This document shows positions 1 through 8,400 of a DNA stretch of 44,521 bases, piece after piece. This stretch comes from Streptomyces oceani (GTDB lineage: Bacteria > Actinomycetota > Actinomycetes > Streptomycetales > Streptomycetaceae). The position numbers were made by a program, and so were the translations under genes. The number at the start of each line of letters is the position of its first letter. Positions within the stretch are counted from its first letter, which is position 1. The stretch covers positions 77,498-122,018 of the forward strand of contig NZ_LJGU01000135.1 in assembly GCF_001751245.1 (NCBI RefSeq). The letters are read 5' to 3'. Under the pieces are notes generated by a model. The model was not told the origin of the DNA, did no database searches, and was given only the letters and a program-made list of their open reading frames with translations.

Positions 1-240
1 GGCTCCCGGCCCGCGGGCGCCGCCCGGCCCAACGGCCGCCGGCCCGGTCCGAACCGGCGGTTGCTGCGGCAACGGGTCGTGGTGTTCGTGGTCGTGACAC
101 TGCTCGTCGCGCTCGGCATCGCGGCTGCCCAGGGGTGCGAAAGCAAGGTCCGCGGGGCCGACCGGCCCGACCGGCAGTCTGTGAGCCAGCAAGCGGACGT
201 CCCCGTCAGGGACGGGACGGCGGCCGCCCCCGGCCGGTGA
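1..240 (+). CDS. C-terminal part of a small membrane-anchored or lipoprotein-like protein (5' end outside window)
   Basis: The frame is open from the first base and ends in TGA at 238-240, so only the last 79 residues are visible. They read as an Arg/Pro/Gly-rich basic segment, one hydrophobic stretch (about residues 27-45, VVVFVVVTLLVALGIAAA), then a Cys after AAAQG, and a short polar tail rich in Asp, Arg and Gln. A basic stretch, a hydrophobic helix and a Cys could be a lipoprotein signal (AQGC as a loose lipobox) if the true start lies just upstream, or a single-pass anchor. I do not recognise the family and assign no function. Confidence 0.5.
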   Translation, partial: GSRPAGAARPNGRRPGPNRRLLRQRVVVFVVVTLLVALGIAAAQGCESKVRGADRPDRQSVSQQADVPVRDGTAAAPGR

Positions 241-632
241 CCCGACCCGACCCGAGCCGTCGGCCGGACGGGGCACGTCCTGCGGCGGGCACCTCCCCTC
301 CGTCGATCTCGGGTTCGCCATCGCCCACGGGTTCGGGTGCGAGCGTTGCTGGGTGGGCCTGGGCACCTCGCATGGCACTGGGGGGTGGAGGCCACGATCC
401 AGTGCTGGTCGAACCAGGAGTCACCGTTCCCGGCCAGCTCCCGGGGGTTACCCGCTTGACCAGTGGCGATGCCGCACGCGATCGCTTGTGGTAGCTCGGT
501 CTCCGGGCAGGCACGGAACATGAGCCAGCGGTTCTCGCCGTGGTACCAGGACATGCCCAACCAACGCCCCGAACAGAGGACTTACTCGTCTAGGCTTGCT
601 GCCCCGCACGAGTGCCAGCCGAAGGGGACGTT
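241..632. other. Intergenic stretch with no intact gene
   Basis: Apart from the minus-strand remnant described at 367-581, no convincing gene is seen in these 392 bases. A -10-like TAGGCT at 591-596 lies upstream of the CorA-like gene, but no matching -35 was found. Confidence 0.4.
367..581 (-). pseudogene. Possible remnant of a protein-coding gene
   Basis: Immediately after a TAA at 582-584 (minus strand) a frame contains GRWLGMSWYHGENRW and, further on, DSWFDQHWIVAS. The residues are aromatic-rich and protein-like, with mostly G/C third positions. Beyond about 367 the frame stays open but becomes Arg/Pro/Thr-rich, as expected for the antisense of the gene at 1-240. There is no good ribosome binding site and no full domain. 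It may be a decayed gene fragment or a chance open frame. I do not recognise the family. Confidence 0.2.
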
Positions 633-2012
633 GTGCCACGGTCCGACGCAGCCGTCAGAGCCAGTACACGCCTGCTGTTGACGTATCACCTCACGCCACA
701 GGTGCGGGTGGCCGACGACATGCTTCGCCCGTTGAGCGAGGCTCTCGACCTCGGCCGGTTCGCCGCCCACGTCGAGGCGTCCGGGCGGCTACTGCCCCGG
801 CTGGTACTGCACGAGCGCGTCCCCGAGATCACGCTCCCGCCGAGCGCGGCCCGGGTCGACGGTGCGGCAGTCATTCTGGCCGTCACGCCTCGCTGGGACC
901 CACTGCTCTTCGTGGACGTCGAAATCCCGGACGGCTCAGACGCGATCGCCGACACCCTCTATGCCACCTGGCAGGACCGCTCCGCCATGCGCGTCGGCGG
1001 GGCACCGCTGACCGAGTGGCTCGACGAGCGGCTCCACGCGTACCGCGTCACGGCAGGGCCCGCGGACCAACCGCCGCTCGAGTTCGGCCGGAACGTCCAT
1101 CAGAGTGTCTTCCCCGGAGCGGCGCACGCACAGCGCCTGCTGGCCGAGCACACGTCTGGCGACGCGGTCAGCCAGGAGGTGGTGGCGATCGTGCTGCGCG
1201 GCACGCTGAACGACGGCACCGGGGCAACGCTGGGCATTCGCCGGCCTGAGACGCTGAACAACCCCGGCCAGACCATGGTCGCGCACGGCAGAGGCGTGTC
1301 GTTGATAGTCGGCTACGCGCCGCCGGTGGAGAACGCGTTCGCGCTGGCCGCGGCCGGCATCGTCAACGCGGTCGCGGCTGTGCACCGCATCCGGCGGCAG
1401 GCGTTCGAGGCGTTGGAGCTCGACCGGACCGCCGTGGTCGAAACGACGGAGGGTGCCCGTGCCCTGGTCACGCAGCTCTCGCGCCGACTTAGCGATCTTC
1501 AGCTCGACCTGAGCTTCAGCGTCGAGGCGTACGCCGACACGATCCTCATCCCGGAGCTGTTGATCGAGAGCTTCCACTCGTCGCTGCGCGACGTCTCGGC
1601 CTTGGCGGACGCCGTGACCAACACGTCTCGCATCGTCGATCGCGTGAACGCCGTGCTCGCAACGCGGTGCGTCGACCTGGAGACGGCATCCCAGGAGTAC
1701 GCCGAAGGCCGCGACCGGGTGCTGGCTACCGTGATCGCCGCCGGTTCGGTTATCGCGCTCCCGCCAGCGCTACTGCTCGCGTTCTTCGGCGTCAACAGCA
1801 GCGACGTGGACCCGCGCCGGTCGATCCTGGACGTCCAGCACTACGGTGTCGCCTACGCGATCGCCTGGTTACCGTTCGTGCTGCTGATCGCGGTCGGCCT
1901 GGTCGCACGCCGCCGCGTATCACTGAGTCTGTCCGCCTCCGAGGCCGTCATTCCCGATCAGCGCCGAACCCGACGTTCCTGGCTCGGACGATCACGGCGA
2001 GACGGTCGGTGA
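633..2012 (+). CDS. CorA-like two-helix membrane protein
   Basis: A 459-residue protein with a long soluble N-terminal region, a helical part (about residues 250-375), and two C-terminal membrane helices (about 370-392 and 408-432). This is the topology of CorA-type divalent cation channels. At the end of the first helix is FFGVN (GVN at about 386-388), where CorA carries the signature GMN, so transport of Mg2+ cannot be assumed. The start is GTG 633, with the ribosome site GAAGGGG at 621-627. An in-frame GTG at 612 lacks such a site. It stands alone and converges on the next gene. Codon use is slightly less GC-biased than the core genes nearby, which hints at an accessory gene. The product is membrane-bound; its substrate is unknown. 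Confidence 0.6.
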   Translation: MPRSDAAVRASTRLLLTYHLTPQVRVADDMLRPLSEALDLGRFAAHVEASGRLLPRLVLHERVPEITLPPSAARVDGAAVILAVTPRWDPLLFVDVEIPDGSDAIADTLYATWQDRSAMRVGGAPLTEWLDERLHAYRVTAGPADQPPLEFGRNVHQSVFPGAAHAQRLLAEHTSGDAVSQEVVAIVLRGTLNDGTGATLGIRRPETLNNPGQTMVAHGRGVSLIVGYAPPVENAFALAAAGIVNAVAAVHRIRRQAFEALELDRTAVVETTEGARALVTQLSRRLSDLQLDLSFSVEAYADTILIPELLIESFHSSLRDVSALADAVTNTSRIVDRVNAVLATRCVDLETASQEYAEGRDRVLATVIAAGSVIALPPALLLAFFGVNSSDVDPRRSILDVQHYGVAYAIAWLPFVLLIAVGLVARRRVSLSLSASEAVIPDQRRTRRSWLGRSRRDGR

Positions 2013-2260
2013 CGCCGTGTGGGAACCGGGACGCAACTGGGGGGTGCGCCGTACGTGGACCCGGCGGCACACGTGACCAGGATCCTCTCCCGCCTCTCGA
2101 ATCTCAGGCCTGCAGGCCGATGCCGGCATGGAGAGCCACATCGACCGGGGCCTCGTGAGCGTGAACTCGACTTCCTGTCGCGCTCATCAACGGGCCTACG
2201 TGTTCCATGGGTGCGGCCACCCGCGCGGCAATCCGCCGATGGATAGGCGCCTGAACGGCG

Positions 2261-2953
2261 TCAGGGTGTCAACGTGCCAGCCAGAACGAGGAGTCCGCAC
2301 TCCTGATCGCCGGTCCAGCTAAAGGCGGCGTCTGAGCTGCACATCCGCCCCCACAGGAGCAGCACGAGTTCTTCCGCTGTCGCGGCGAGTGTGGCCACGG
2401 CGGTACCAGGGCCGTACACCCAGGATGTCCCGGTGTCCGTCGCCTGCAGACGCAGGGCGTGCTGCGGATGCTGCGCTCGTCCCCGTGCTATCTGCCGTGG
2501 TGCCATCGTGTCGAAGACCTCGGCCACGCCCTCGCCGGCCAGGACCGGGGCGAGTGACCGCGTGACGCCCAGTGCGTTCTCGGCGTCCCAGCGGTGAATG
2601 AGCGCCTCCAGTGCACGGCGCCGCTGCCAGAAGCGCACCGTGTGCGGCGGATGGAAAGTCCAGGCGCTCGCACTCGGGTCAGTGTCGAGCGCGTTGAGCA
2701 GAATGGTTGAACTTTCCTCAAACCACCGCACCAGCCCTCCAGGATCACGCGGGGACGGCGCGGGCTCGTACTTGCCGTGATGCTCGGTAACTGCGGCTGC
2801 CACCCATAGATTTGAGCTGCCCAAGTGCTCAGCCACATCACGGAGCGTCCACTCGCCGCAGTGCTCGATGGATACAGCCAGGTCACCGTCGAGGCACGCG
2901 CGAAACGCGTCGAGTTCGTCTCTCAGGTGCTGCAGCAGCGATTCCGAATCCAT
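2261..2953 (-). CDS. DinB/mycothiol-dependent maleylpyruvate isomerase-type (MDMPI N-terminal) protein
   Basis: A 230-residue protein. The N-terminal half (LLQHLRDELDAFRACL, then GEWTLRDVAEHLGSSNLWVA) matches the four-helix DinB_2/MDMPI_N fold, in which a conserved Trp-Thr-x-x-Asp-x-x-x-His-Leu motif carries a metal-ligand His. A second block, RRALEALIHRWDAENALG, is also typical of actinobacterial members (the TIGR03083 kind of protein). Family members include mycothiol-dependent isomerases and transferases; the substrate of this one is not visible. The start ATG 2953 was chosen because homologs begin at this point. The frame extends upstream to 3004 without a better ribosome site. It lies downstream of the methyltransferase at 3027 on the same strand. 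Confidence 0.65.
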   Translation of the reverse strand: MDSESLLQHLRDELDAFRACLDGDLAVSIEHCGEWTLRDVAEHLGSSNLWVAAAVTEHHGKYEPAPSPRDPGGLVRWFEESSTILLNALDTDPSASAWTFHPPHTVRFWQRRRALEALIHRWDAENALGVTRSLAPVLAGEGVAEVFDTMAPRQIARGRAQHPQHALRLQATDTGTSWVYGPGTAVATLAATAEELVLLLWGRMCSSDAAFSWTGDQECGLLVLAGTLTP

Positions 2954-3026
2954 GACCAGTGAACCTAACTGAACCCACTGACATCGCCCCGGGACCCCAC
3001 CCATCCATGATCCTCGTCTTCCGGGA

Positions 3027-3920
3027 TCAGCCAGACCTCGGCCGGGTGGCGTAGAAGGCGACAGCTGAGGATGCGGCCACGTTCAACGAGTCGAGACCAG
3101 CGTCCATAGGGATGCGTACATGGTTGTCGGCAACCCGTAGCGCTTCAGCCGACAACCCTTCCCCCTCCGTGCCCAGCATCAGGGCGAGTTTCTCGTAGTG
3201 GCGATCAGCGAACTCGTCGAGCGTGACGGACCTTGCCGAGGGGCTGAGGGCCGCGAGGACGAAGCCGTGCTTCCGGACGACATCGGCATCGCGCGGCCAT
3301 GACTCAAACCTGGCGTACGGGACGGCGAACACAGCCCCCATGGACACCTTCACGGCCCGCCTGTAGAGGGGATCGACACAGCGTGGGGTAAGCAGTACGG
3401 CGTCCACCCCCAGAGCCGCCGCGTTGCGGAAGGCCGCACCCAGATTGGCGTGATCAACAATATCCTCGAAGATCGCGATCCGACGCTCGCGCGTGTGTGG
3501 ACCCGAAGTCGACGTCGCGCCGGGGTGGGTGTGGTCGTCCACCGACCCCGTCACCACGCCTCCGCGAGCGTGCGTCAGGAGCGTGTCCGGGCTGGGCAGT
3601 GGCGCCCGCCGCATGGAGGCGAGGGCGCCACGGTGCACGTGATAGCCCGTGACGCGTTCGGCCACCTCCGGGCTGACGAGGTACACCGGGGCGGGTGTCT
3701 GCGCTATGACGTCCCCCATCACCTCCAGCCACTTGGCGGACAGCAGCATGGACCGCATGCCGTAACCGGCCCGCACGGCCCGGCGGATGACCTTCTCCCC
3801 CTCGGCCATGAAGAGCCCCTCGGCGGGCTCCCGGCAACGCCGCAGCGCCACGTCGGTCAGCCCCGAGTAGTCGCCCAACCGTGGGTCGTCCGGGTCCTCC
3901 ACGGTGATGAGTTCCGCCAC
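3027..3920 (-). CDS. SpoU/TrmH family RNA 2'-O-methyltransferase
   Basis: A 297-residue SPOUT-class enzyme expected to methylate a ribose 2'-OH of tRNA or rRNA with S-adenosylmethionine. All three SpoU motifs are present: motif 1 DHANLGAAFRNAAALG (Asn and Arg), motif 2 LMLGTEGEGLS, and motif 3 IPMDAGLDSLNVAASSA, which forms the trefoil knot. The N-terminal part, with FMAEGEKVIRRAV, is the substrate-binding domain. An Asp/His/Pro-rich insertion of about 25 residues (around 125-145) separates the two parts. The start is GTG 3920, preceded by AGGAAGG. The target nucleotide cannot be read from sequence. A second SpoU enzyme of the window lies at 40138-40983. Confidence 0.85.
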   Translation of the reverse strand: MAELITVEDPDDPRLGDYSGLTDVALRRCREPAEGLFMAEGEKVIRRAVRAGYGMRSMLLSAKWLEVMGDVIAQTPAPVYLVSPEVAERVTGYHVHRGALASMRRAPLPSPDTLLTHARGGVVTGSVDDHTHPGATSTSGPHTRERRIAIFEDIVDHANLGAAFRNAAALGVDAVLLTPRCVDPLYRRAVKVSMGAVFAVPYARFESWPRDADVVRKHGFVLAALSPSARSVTLDEFADRHYEKLALMLGTEGEGLSAEALRVADNHVRIPMDAGLDSLNVAASSAVAFYATRPRSG

Positions 3921-4016
3921 CAGACCTTCCTGTCCTGTCCGTGTCTCCCGCCGGCTGCGCGGGGAGGCTCGCGGTTCGACGCTGTCCGCCCGTACGGGCT
4001 GTCCGCTCCCTTCGGG

Positions 4017-5246
4017 CTATCCCCTTCCCAGCGTCACGACCTCGCCCACCACGATCACGGCGGGGGGTCGTAGCGCCTCGGTTCGTACGACCTCCGCGAC
4101 GCTGTCGAGCGTGGTGTCCACCCGCCGTTCCCCGGCAGTCGTGCCCTCCTGTACGACGGACACCGGGGTGCCCGGGGCTCGGCCGTACCCGATCAGGGTG
4201 TGCGCGATCGCCTCGACGTGCTCGACCGCCATCAGCAGCACCAGCGTGCCGCCGAGCCGGGCCACTGCCTCCCAGTCCACGAGCGAGCCGTCCGCGCCCG
4301 GCGCGAGGTGCCCGCTGACCACCGTGAACTCGTGCGCGACCCCCCGATGTGTCACTGGAATCCCAGCCGCGCCGGGCACGCTCACCGCGCTCGTGATCCC
4401 CGGCACCACCGTCACCGGCACGCCGGCGTCGGCCAGTTGCCGGGCCTCCTCCATGCCGCGTCCGAAGACGAACGGGTCGCCGCCCTTCAGCCGTACGACG
4501 GCACGTCCCGCTCTGGCGTGCTCGACGAGTGCCGCGTTGATTCGCTCCTGCGCCATGGCGCGGCCGTACGGGATCTTGGCCGCGTCGATCACCTCGACGT
4601 GCGGTGCGAGTTCGTCCAGCAGTTCCCGCGGCCCGAGCCGGTCCGCGACCACGACGTCCGCCTCGGCCAGCAACCGGCGCCCGCGCACGGTGATCAGGTC
4701 CGGATCCCCGGGACCGCCGCCGACGAGGGCGACCGTGCCCGTACGCGAGCCGGCGGCGGGCCGGTGACCGCTCGGGCTGCCGCCCAGGGTGCCGTCCCGC
4801 AGCCCGGCGACCACCGCGTCCCGTACGCCGGCGGACCGTCGGGGGTCGTGGCCGGTGAGCACCGCGACCGTGACCCCGGCACTGCGCCCGGTCGCCGGGG
4901 TCCAGGCCGTGGCCGCCGCGGCGTCGTCGCTGCGTACGGCCCATACACGGCGGGCCTCGGCCTCGTTGGAGGCGGCGGCGTTGGCGGCGGGGTCGTCGGT
5001 GGCGATCAGCACGTACCACGCCTCGGCCAGGTCACCCGCGCGGTATCCGCGCCGCTCCCAGGCGAGCTCGCCGGCCGTGGCCATGGCCTCGACGGAGGGC
5101 GTCGCCGCCGGGGCCACCAGCGTGACCTCGGCCCCGGCGGCGAGCAGTGCCGGCAGCCGTCGCTGGGCGACCGTACCGCCGCCGAGGACCACGACCCGAC
5201 GCCCGGTCAGCCGGAGCCCTACGGGGTAGGCGGGGTCTCGGGACAT
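4017..5246 (-). CDS. cobA/cysG: Uroporphyrinogen-III C-methyltransferase fused to precorrin-2 dehydrogenase-like domain (siroheme synthase)
   Basis: A 409-residue fusion. Residues about 5-150 form an NAD-binding domain (GRRVVVLGGGTVAQRRLPALL) like the precorrin-2 dehydrogenase/ferrochelatase half of CysG. Residues about 165-409 are the SAM-dependent uroporphyrinogen III methyltransferase (VALVGGGPGDPDLITVRG, then VVRLKGGDPFVFGRGMEE and PGITSA). Together they make precorrin-2, then sirohydrochlorin, for siroheme and cobalamin. The start is ATG 5246, with AAGGAG seven bases upstream; the frame continues to 5264 without a better site. The N-terminal domain is divergent after residue 100 (SDDAAAATAW instead of the usual VVDD block), so its dehydrogenase activity is less certain than the methyltransferase. 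It lies downstream of the BluB-CobT gene on the same strand. Confidence 0.85.
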   Translation of the reverse strand: MSRDPAYPVGLRLTGRRVVVLGGGTVAQRRLPALLAAGAEVTLVAPAATPSVEAMATAGELAWERRGYRAGDLAEAWYVLIATDDPAANAAASNEAEARRVWAVRSDDAAAATAWTPATGRSAGVTVAVLTGHDPRRSAGVRDAVVAGLRDGTLGGSPSGHRPAAGSRTGTVALVGGGPGDPDLITVRGRRLLAEADVVVADRLGPRELLDELAPHVEVIDAAKIPYGRAMAQERINAALVEHARAGRAVVRLKGGDPFVFGRGMEEARQLADAGVPVTVVPGITSAVSVPGAAGIPVTHRGVAHEFTVVSGHLAPGADGSLVDWEAVARLGGTLVLLMAVEHVEAIAHTLIGYGRAPGTPVSVVQEGTTAGERRVDTTLDSVAEVVRTEALRPPAVIVVGEVVTLGRG

Positions 5247-5341
5247 GCGGCGGCTCCTTGTCACGCGGGACCGCTGCGGCGTCGGAGCGGCTGGAGACGG
5301 GGCGGTGGCTCCCAGGACACCTTAGGTCGTGTCACGGCGGC

Positions 5342-5358
5342 CCCGCCCGCGGGGCGGG
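5342..5358. terminator. Candidate terminator hairpin between cobT and cysG
   Basis: CCCGCC and GGCGGG pair around a 5-nt loop. It lies about 130 nt downstream of the cobT stop and before the cysG-like gene. A 6-bp stem in very GC-rich DNA is weak evidence. Confidence 0.3.
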
Positions 5359-5374
5359 ACCGACCGGCCCGCGG

Positions 5375-5398
5375 CGTACGGGCGTACGGGCGTACGGC
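5375..5398. repeat. Three tandem copies of an 8-bp unit
   Basis: CGTACGGG, CGTACGGG and CGTACGGC follow one another directly in the gap between the cobT stop (5486) and the cysG start (5246). Each unit contains the CGTACG palindrome, so the block is a short run of self-complementary DNA. CGTACG is common throughout the window. Confidence 0.6.
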
Positions 5399-5485
5399 GC
5401 GCACCCGGTGGCGTACACACCGCGGAGCGCGCGGAGGGTCCGAGGCGGGCAGACGCCGAACGCCGGTCCTCCTCGAACCCCCGTG

Positions 5486-8400
5486 TCAGTTCTTCTCGGT
5501 GACCCCCGCTGCGTCGAAGGTCGCGACATCGTGCATGGCCCGGGCCGCGCTCTGCACCATCGGCAGAGCCAGCAGCGCCCCGGTGCCCTCCCCCAGACGC
5601 AGGTCCAAGTCGATCAACGGACGCAGTCCGAGCTTGGCGAGTGCGGCGAGATGACCCGGTTCGGCGCTGCGGTGCCCGGCGACGCAGGCGGCCAGCGCCT
5701 CCGGGGCGATCTGCCGGGCGACCAGCGCCGCGGCGCCCGCGCTGACTCCGTCCAGGATGACCGGTGTACGCAGCGAGGCGGCCCCCAGGATCAGACCGGT
5801 CAGCGCGGCGTGCTCCAGGCCGCCGACCGTGGCCAGCAGGGTGACCGGGTCGGCCGGGTCGGGCTGGTGCAGTCGCAACGCACGGCGCACCACGTCGACC
5901 TTCCGGTCGTGCGTGTCGTCGCTGATCCCGGCCCCGCGACCGGTGACCTCGGCGGGGTCGCTCTGGGTGCAGACGGCGATCAGGGCGGCCGACGCCGTGG
6001 TGTTGGCGATGCCCATCTCCCCGGTGAGCAACGCCTTGTTGCCGGCTGCGACGAGATCACGAGCCGTCTCGATGCCCACTTCGAGCGCGCGCAGCACATC
6101 CTCGCGGGAGAGCGCGGGCCCCTCGGTCATGTCGGCCGTACCAGGGCGGATCTTGCGGGGCAGCAGGCCGGGCGTCGCGGGCAGTTCGGCGACCACCCCC
6201 ACGTCCACGACACACACCTCCGCGCCCACCTGCTGTGCGAAGGCATTGCAGACCGCCCCGCCGGCCAGGAAGTTGGCGACCATCTGGCTGGTCACCTCCT
6301 GCGGCCACGGGGTGACGCCCTGCGCGTGCACCCCGTGGTCACCGGCGAACACGGCCACGGCGGCAGGCTCCGGCACCGGCGGCGGGCACTGCCGGGAGAG
6401 GCCGCACAGTTGCGCGGAGATGATCTCCAGCATGCCGAGCGCGCCGGCCGGCTTCGTCATCCGCTTCTGCCGCTCCCACGCCTCGCCGAGCGCCTTCGCG
6501 TCCAGCGGACGGATGCGTTCCAGCGTCTCGGCCAGCAGGTCGTGCGGCTCGGACCCGGGCAACGCACGCCGGCCGTACGACTCGTCATGCACCACCCAGG
6601 ACAGCGGACGCCGCTTGGACCAGCCGGCCTGCATCAGCTCGGGATCGGCCGGGAACTCGTCGACGTAGCCGACACAGAGGTAGGCGACGACCTCCAGGTG
6701 CTCCGGCAGGTCGAGCGTACGCACCATCTCGCGCTCGTCGAAGAAGCTGACCCAACCGACGCCGAGCCCCTCGGCCCGCGCCGCGAGCCAGAGGTTCTCC
6801 ACGGCCAACGCCGAGGAGTACGGCGCCATCTGGGGCTGAGTGTGGCGGCCCAGCGTGTGTCGGCCGCCGCGGGTGGGATCGGCGGTGACGACGATGTTCA
6901 CGGGCGTGTCGAGGATCGCCTCGGTCTTGAGTTCCTTGAACTGCCTCGCCCGAGCCTTCGGCAGGGACTTGGCGTACGCCTCGCGCTGACGCTGGGCCAG
7001 TTCCTGCATGCTACGGCGGGTTTCCTCGGAGCGGATGACGACGAAGTCCCACGGCTGCGAGTGGCCCACGCTCGGCGCGGTGTGTGCCGCCTCCAGCACC
7101 CGGAGGAGCACCTCGTGCGGCACCGGGTCCGGGCGGAAGCCGTTGCGGATGTCTCGGCGCTCCCGCATGAGCCGGTGTACGGCCGCCCGCTCGGTCTCGT
7201 CGAAGCCCGCTGCCGCGGGGCCGTCGGCCGCGGTCCCCGCCTCGGTCCCGGTCCCGTCAGCCACGGTGGCATCGCCGGACTCACCGAACGCACCGGCCTG
7301 TTGATCGGCCGGCGTCGCCCCAGCGGGCGTCGGGTCCTGGTCACCCTCCGGTGCGCCCACCATCTCCTCGACCGGCAGCGGCGCCATCGACGGCATGCCC
7401 TCGCCGGCCGCCTCGACCGGTTGGTCTGCTCGCTGTCCGGCCGGCTGCGTGCTCCGCTGATCCTCCGGGTCGGCGGTCGACGCTGGGCCGGCCGCTCCCG
7501 TGATCTCCTGCGCCACAGCGGGCTCCTCGCGTACGGCATCGGTCCCGACATCCTTCGCTCCCTCGGGAGTCGGGTCCACGGGCTGCGGGCCGGGGCCGGC
7601 GCTCGGCTCGGCGCCTGGACCGGCGGCGGCTCCGCCCGGGCCACTCGGTTGCGGCACCGGCTCCGGCACGGCAGACCCGGGATCGTCCGGGCCAGTGCTG
7701 GTTCCGGTGTCGGTCGCCACGGCGGACGCCGACCCCGGGCCGTGATCCGGGACGGGCGCGGGCGCGGGTGTCACAGGCGCGGGTGTCACAGGGGCGACAG
7801 AGGGGTCTGCGGCCTCGGAGGACTCCGCCGCCACGGCGGTGGGAACCTCTGTGGACGCTGGCACCGCTACCGCCTCACCGGCGGGCACCGCGGACTCGGT
7901 CACTGCGGGCACGGGGGTCGGGGAGGTCACCGAGGGTTCCGGCGCGGTCGCCATCTCCCGCTCCGCGACCGGCGCTTCAGCGGCCGGCCCCGCGTCCGGG
8001 GCTGCCATGGCGGTGTCGGCGGGGGAACCGTCCGGGCCGCCGGCGCCGTGGTCCGTACCGCTCCGAACGGCGCTGGCCGCCGCGCCTTTCTCGGCGGGCA
8101 ACGTCGCCGGGCTCGACGCCGCGGCCGATGACGGGCTCTCGGCGGAGTCCGGGACGGGCTGCGCGCCACGGTCCCGCACCTGGGCGTTCGGGTCCTCCGC
8201 CGACGCGGGGACGCTGGCCAGATCGGGCCCGGGAAGTGCGGCTTCCGGGAGCTGCTGCCCGGCTGACGGAGCGGTGTGCGGTTGCTCCGCCCGCGAGATC
8301 CACCCGTCCTGTTGTGCGGGGATCCCACCGAGTCGCGGGCCACCGAGGGTGTCCGGTCCCTGGTGGGTCACGTCGAGGTACTCCGGATTCGCGGTCGGCG

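Noticed and set aside
2107..2129. Adjacent palindromes GGCCTGCAGGCC and ATGCCGGCAT after the CorA-like gene
   Set aside because: Short palindromes are frequent at this GC content, they form poor hairpins without loops, and there is no other support for a terminator.
5147..8131. Very long plus-strand open frames (994 residues and others) over the cobT region
   Set aside because: They are antisense to the BluB-CobT gene. Long false frames are expected in GC-rich coding DNA, and they contain no recognisable domain or ribosome site.
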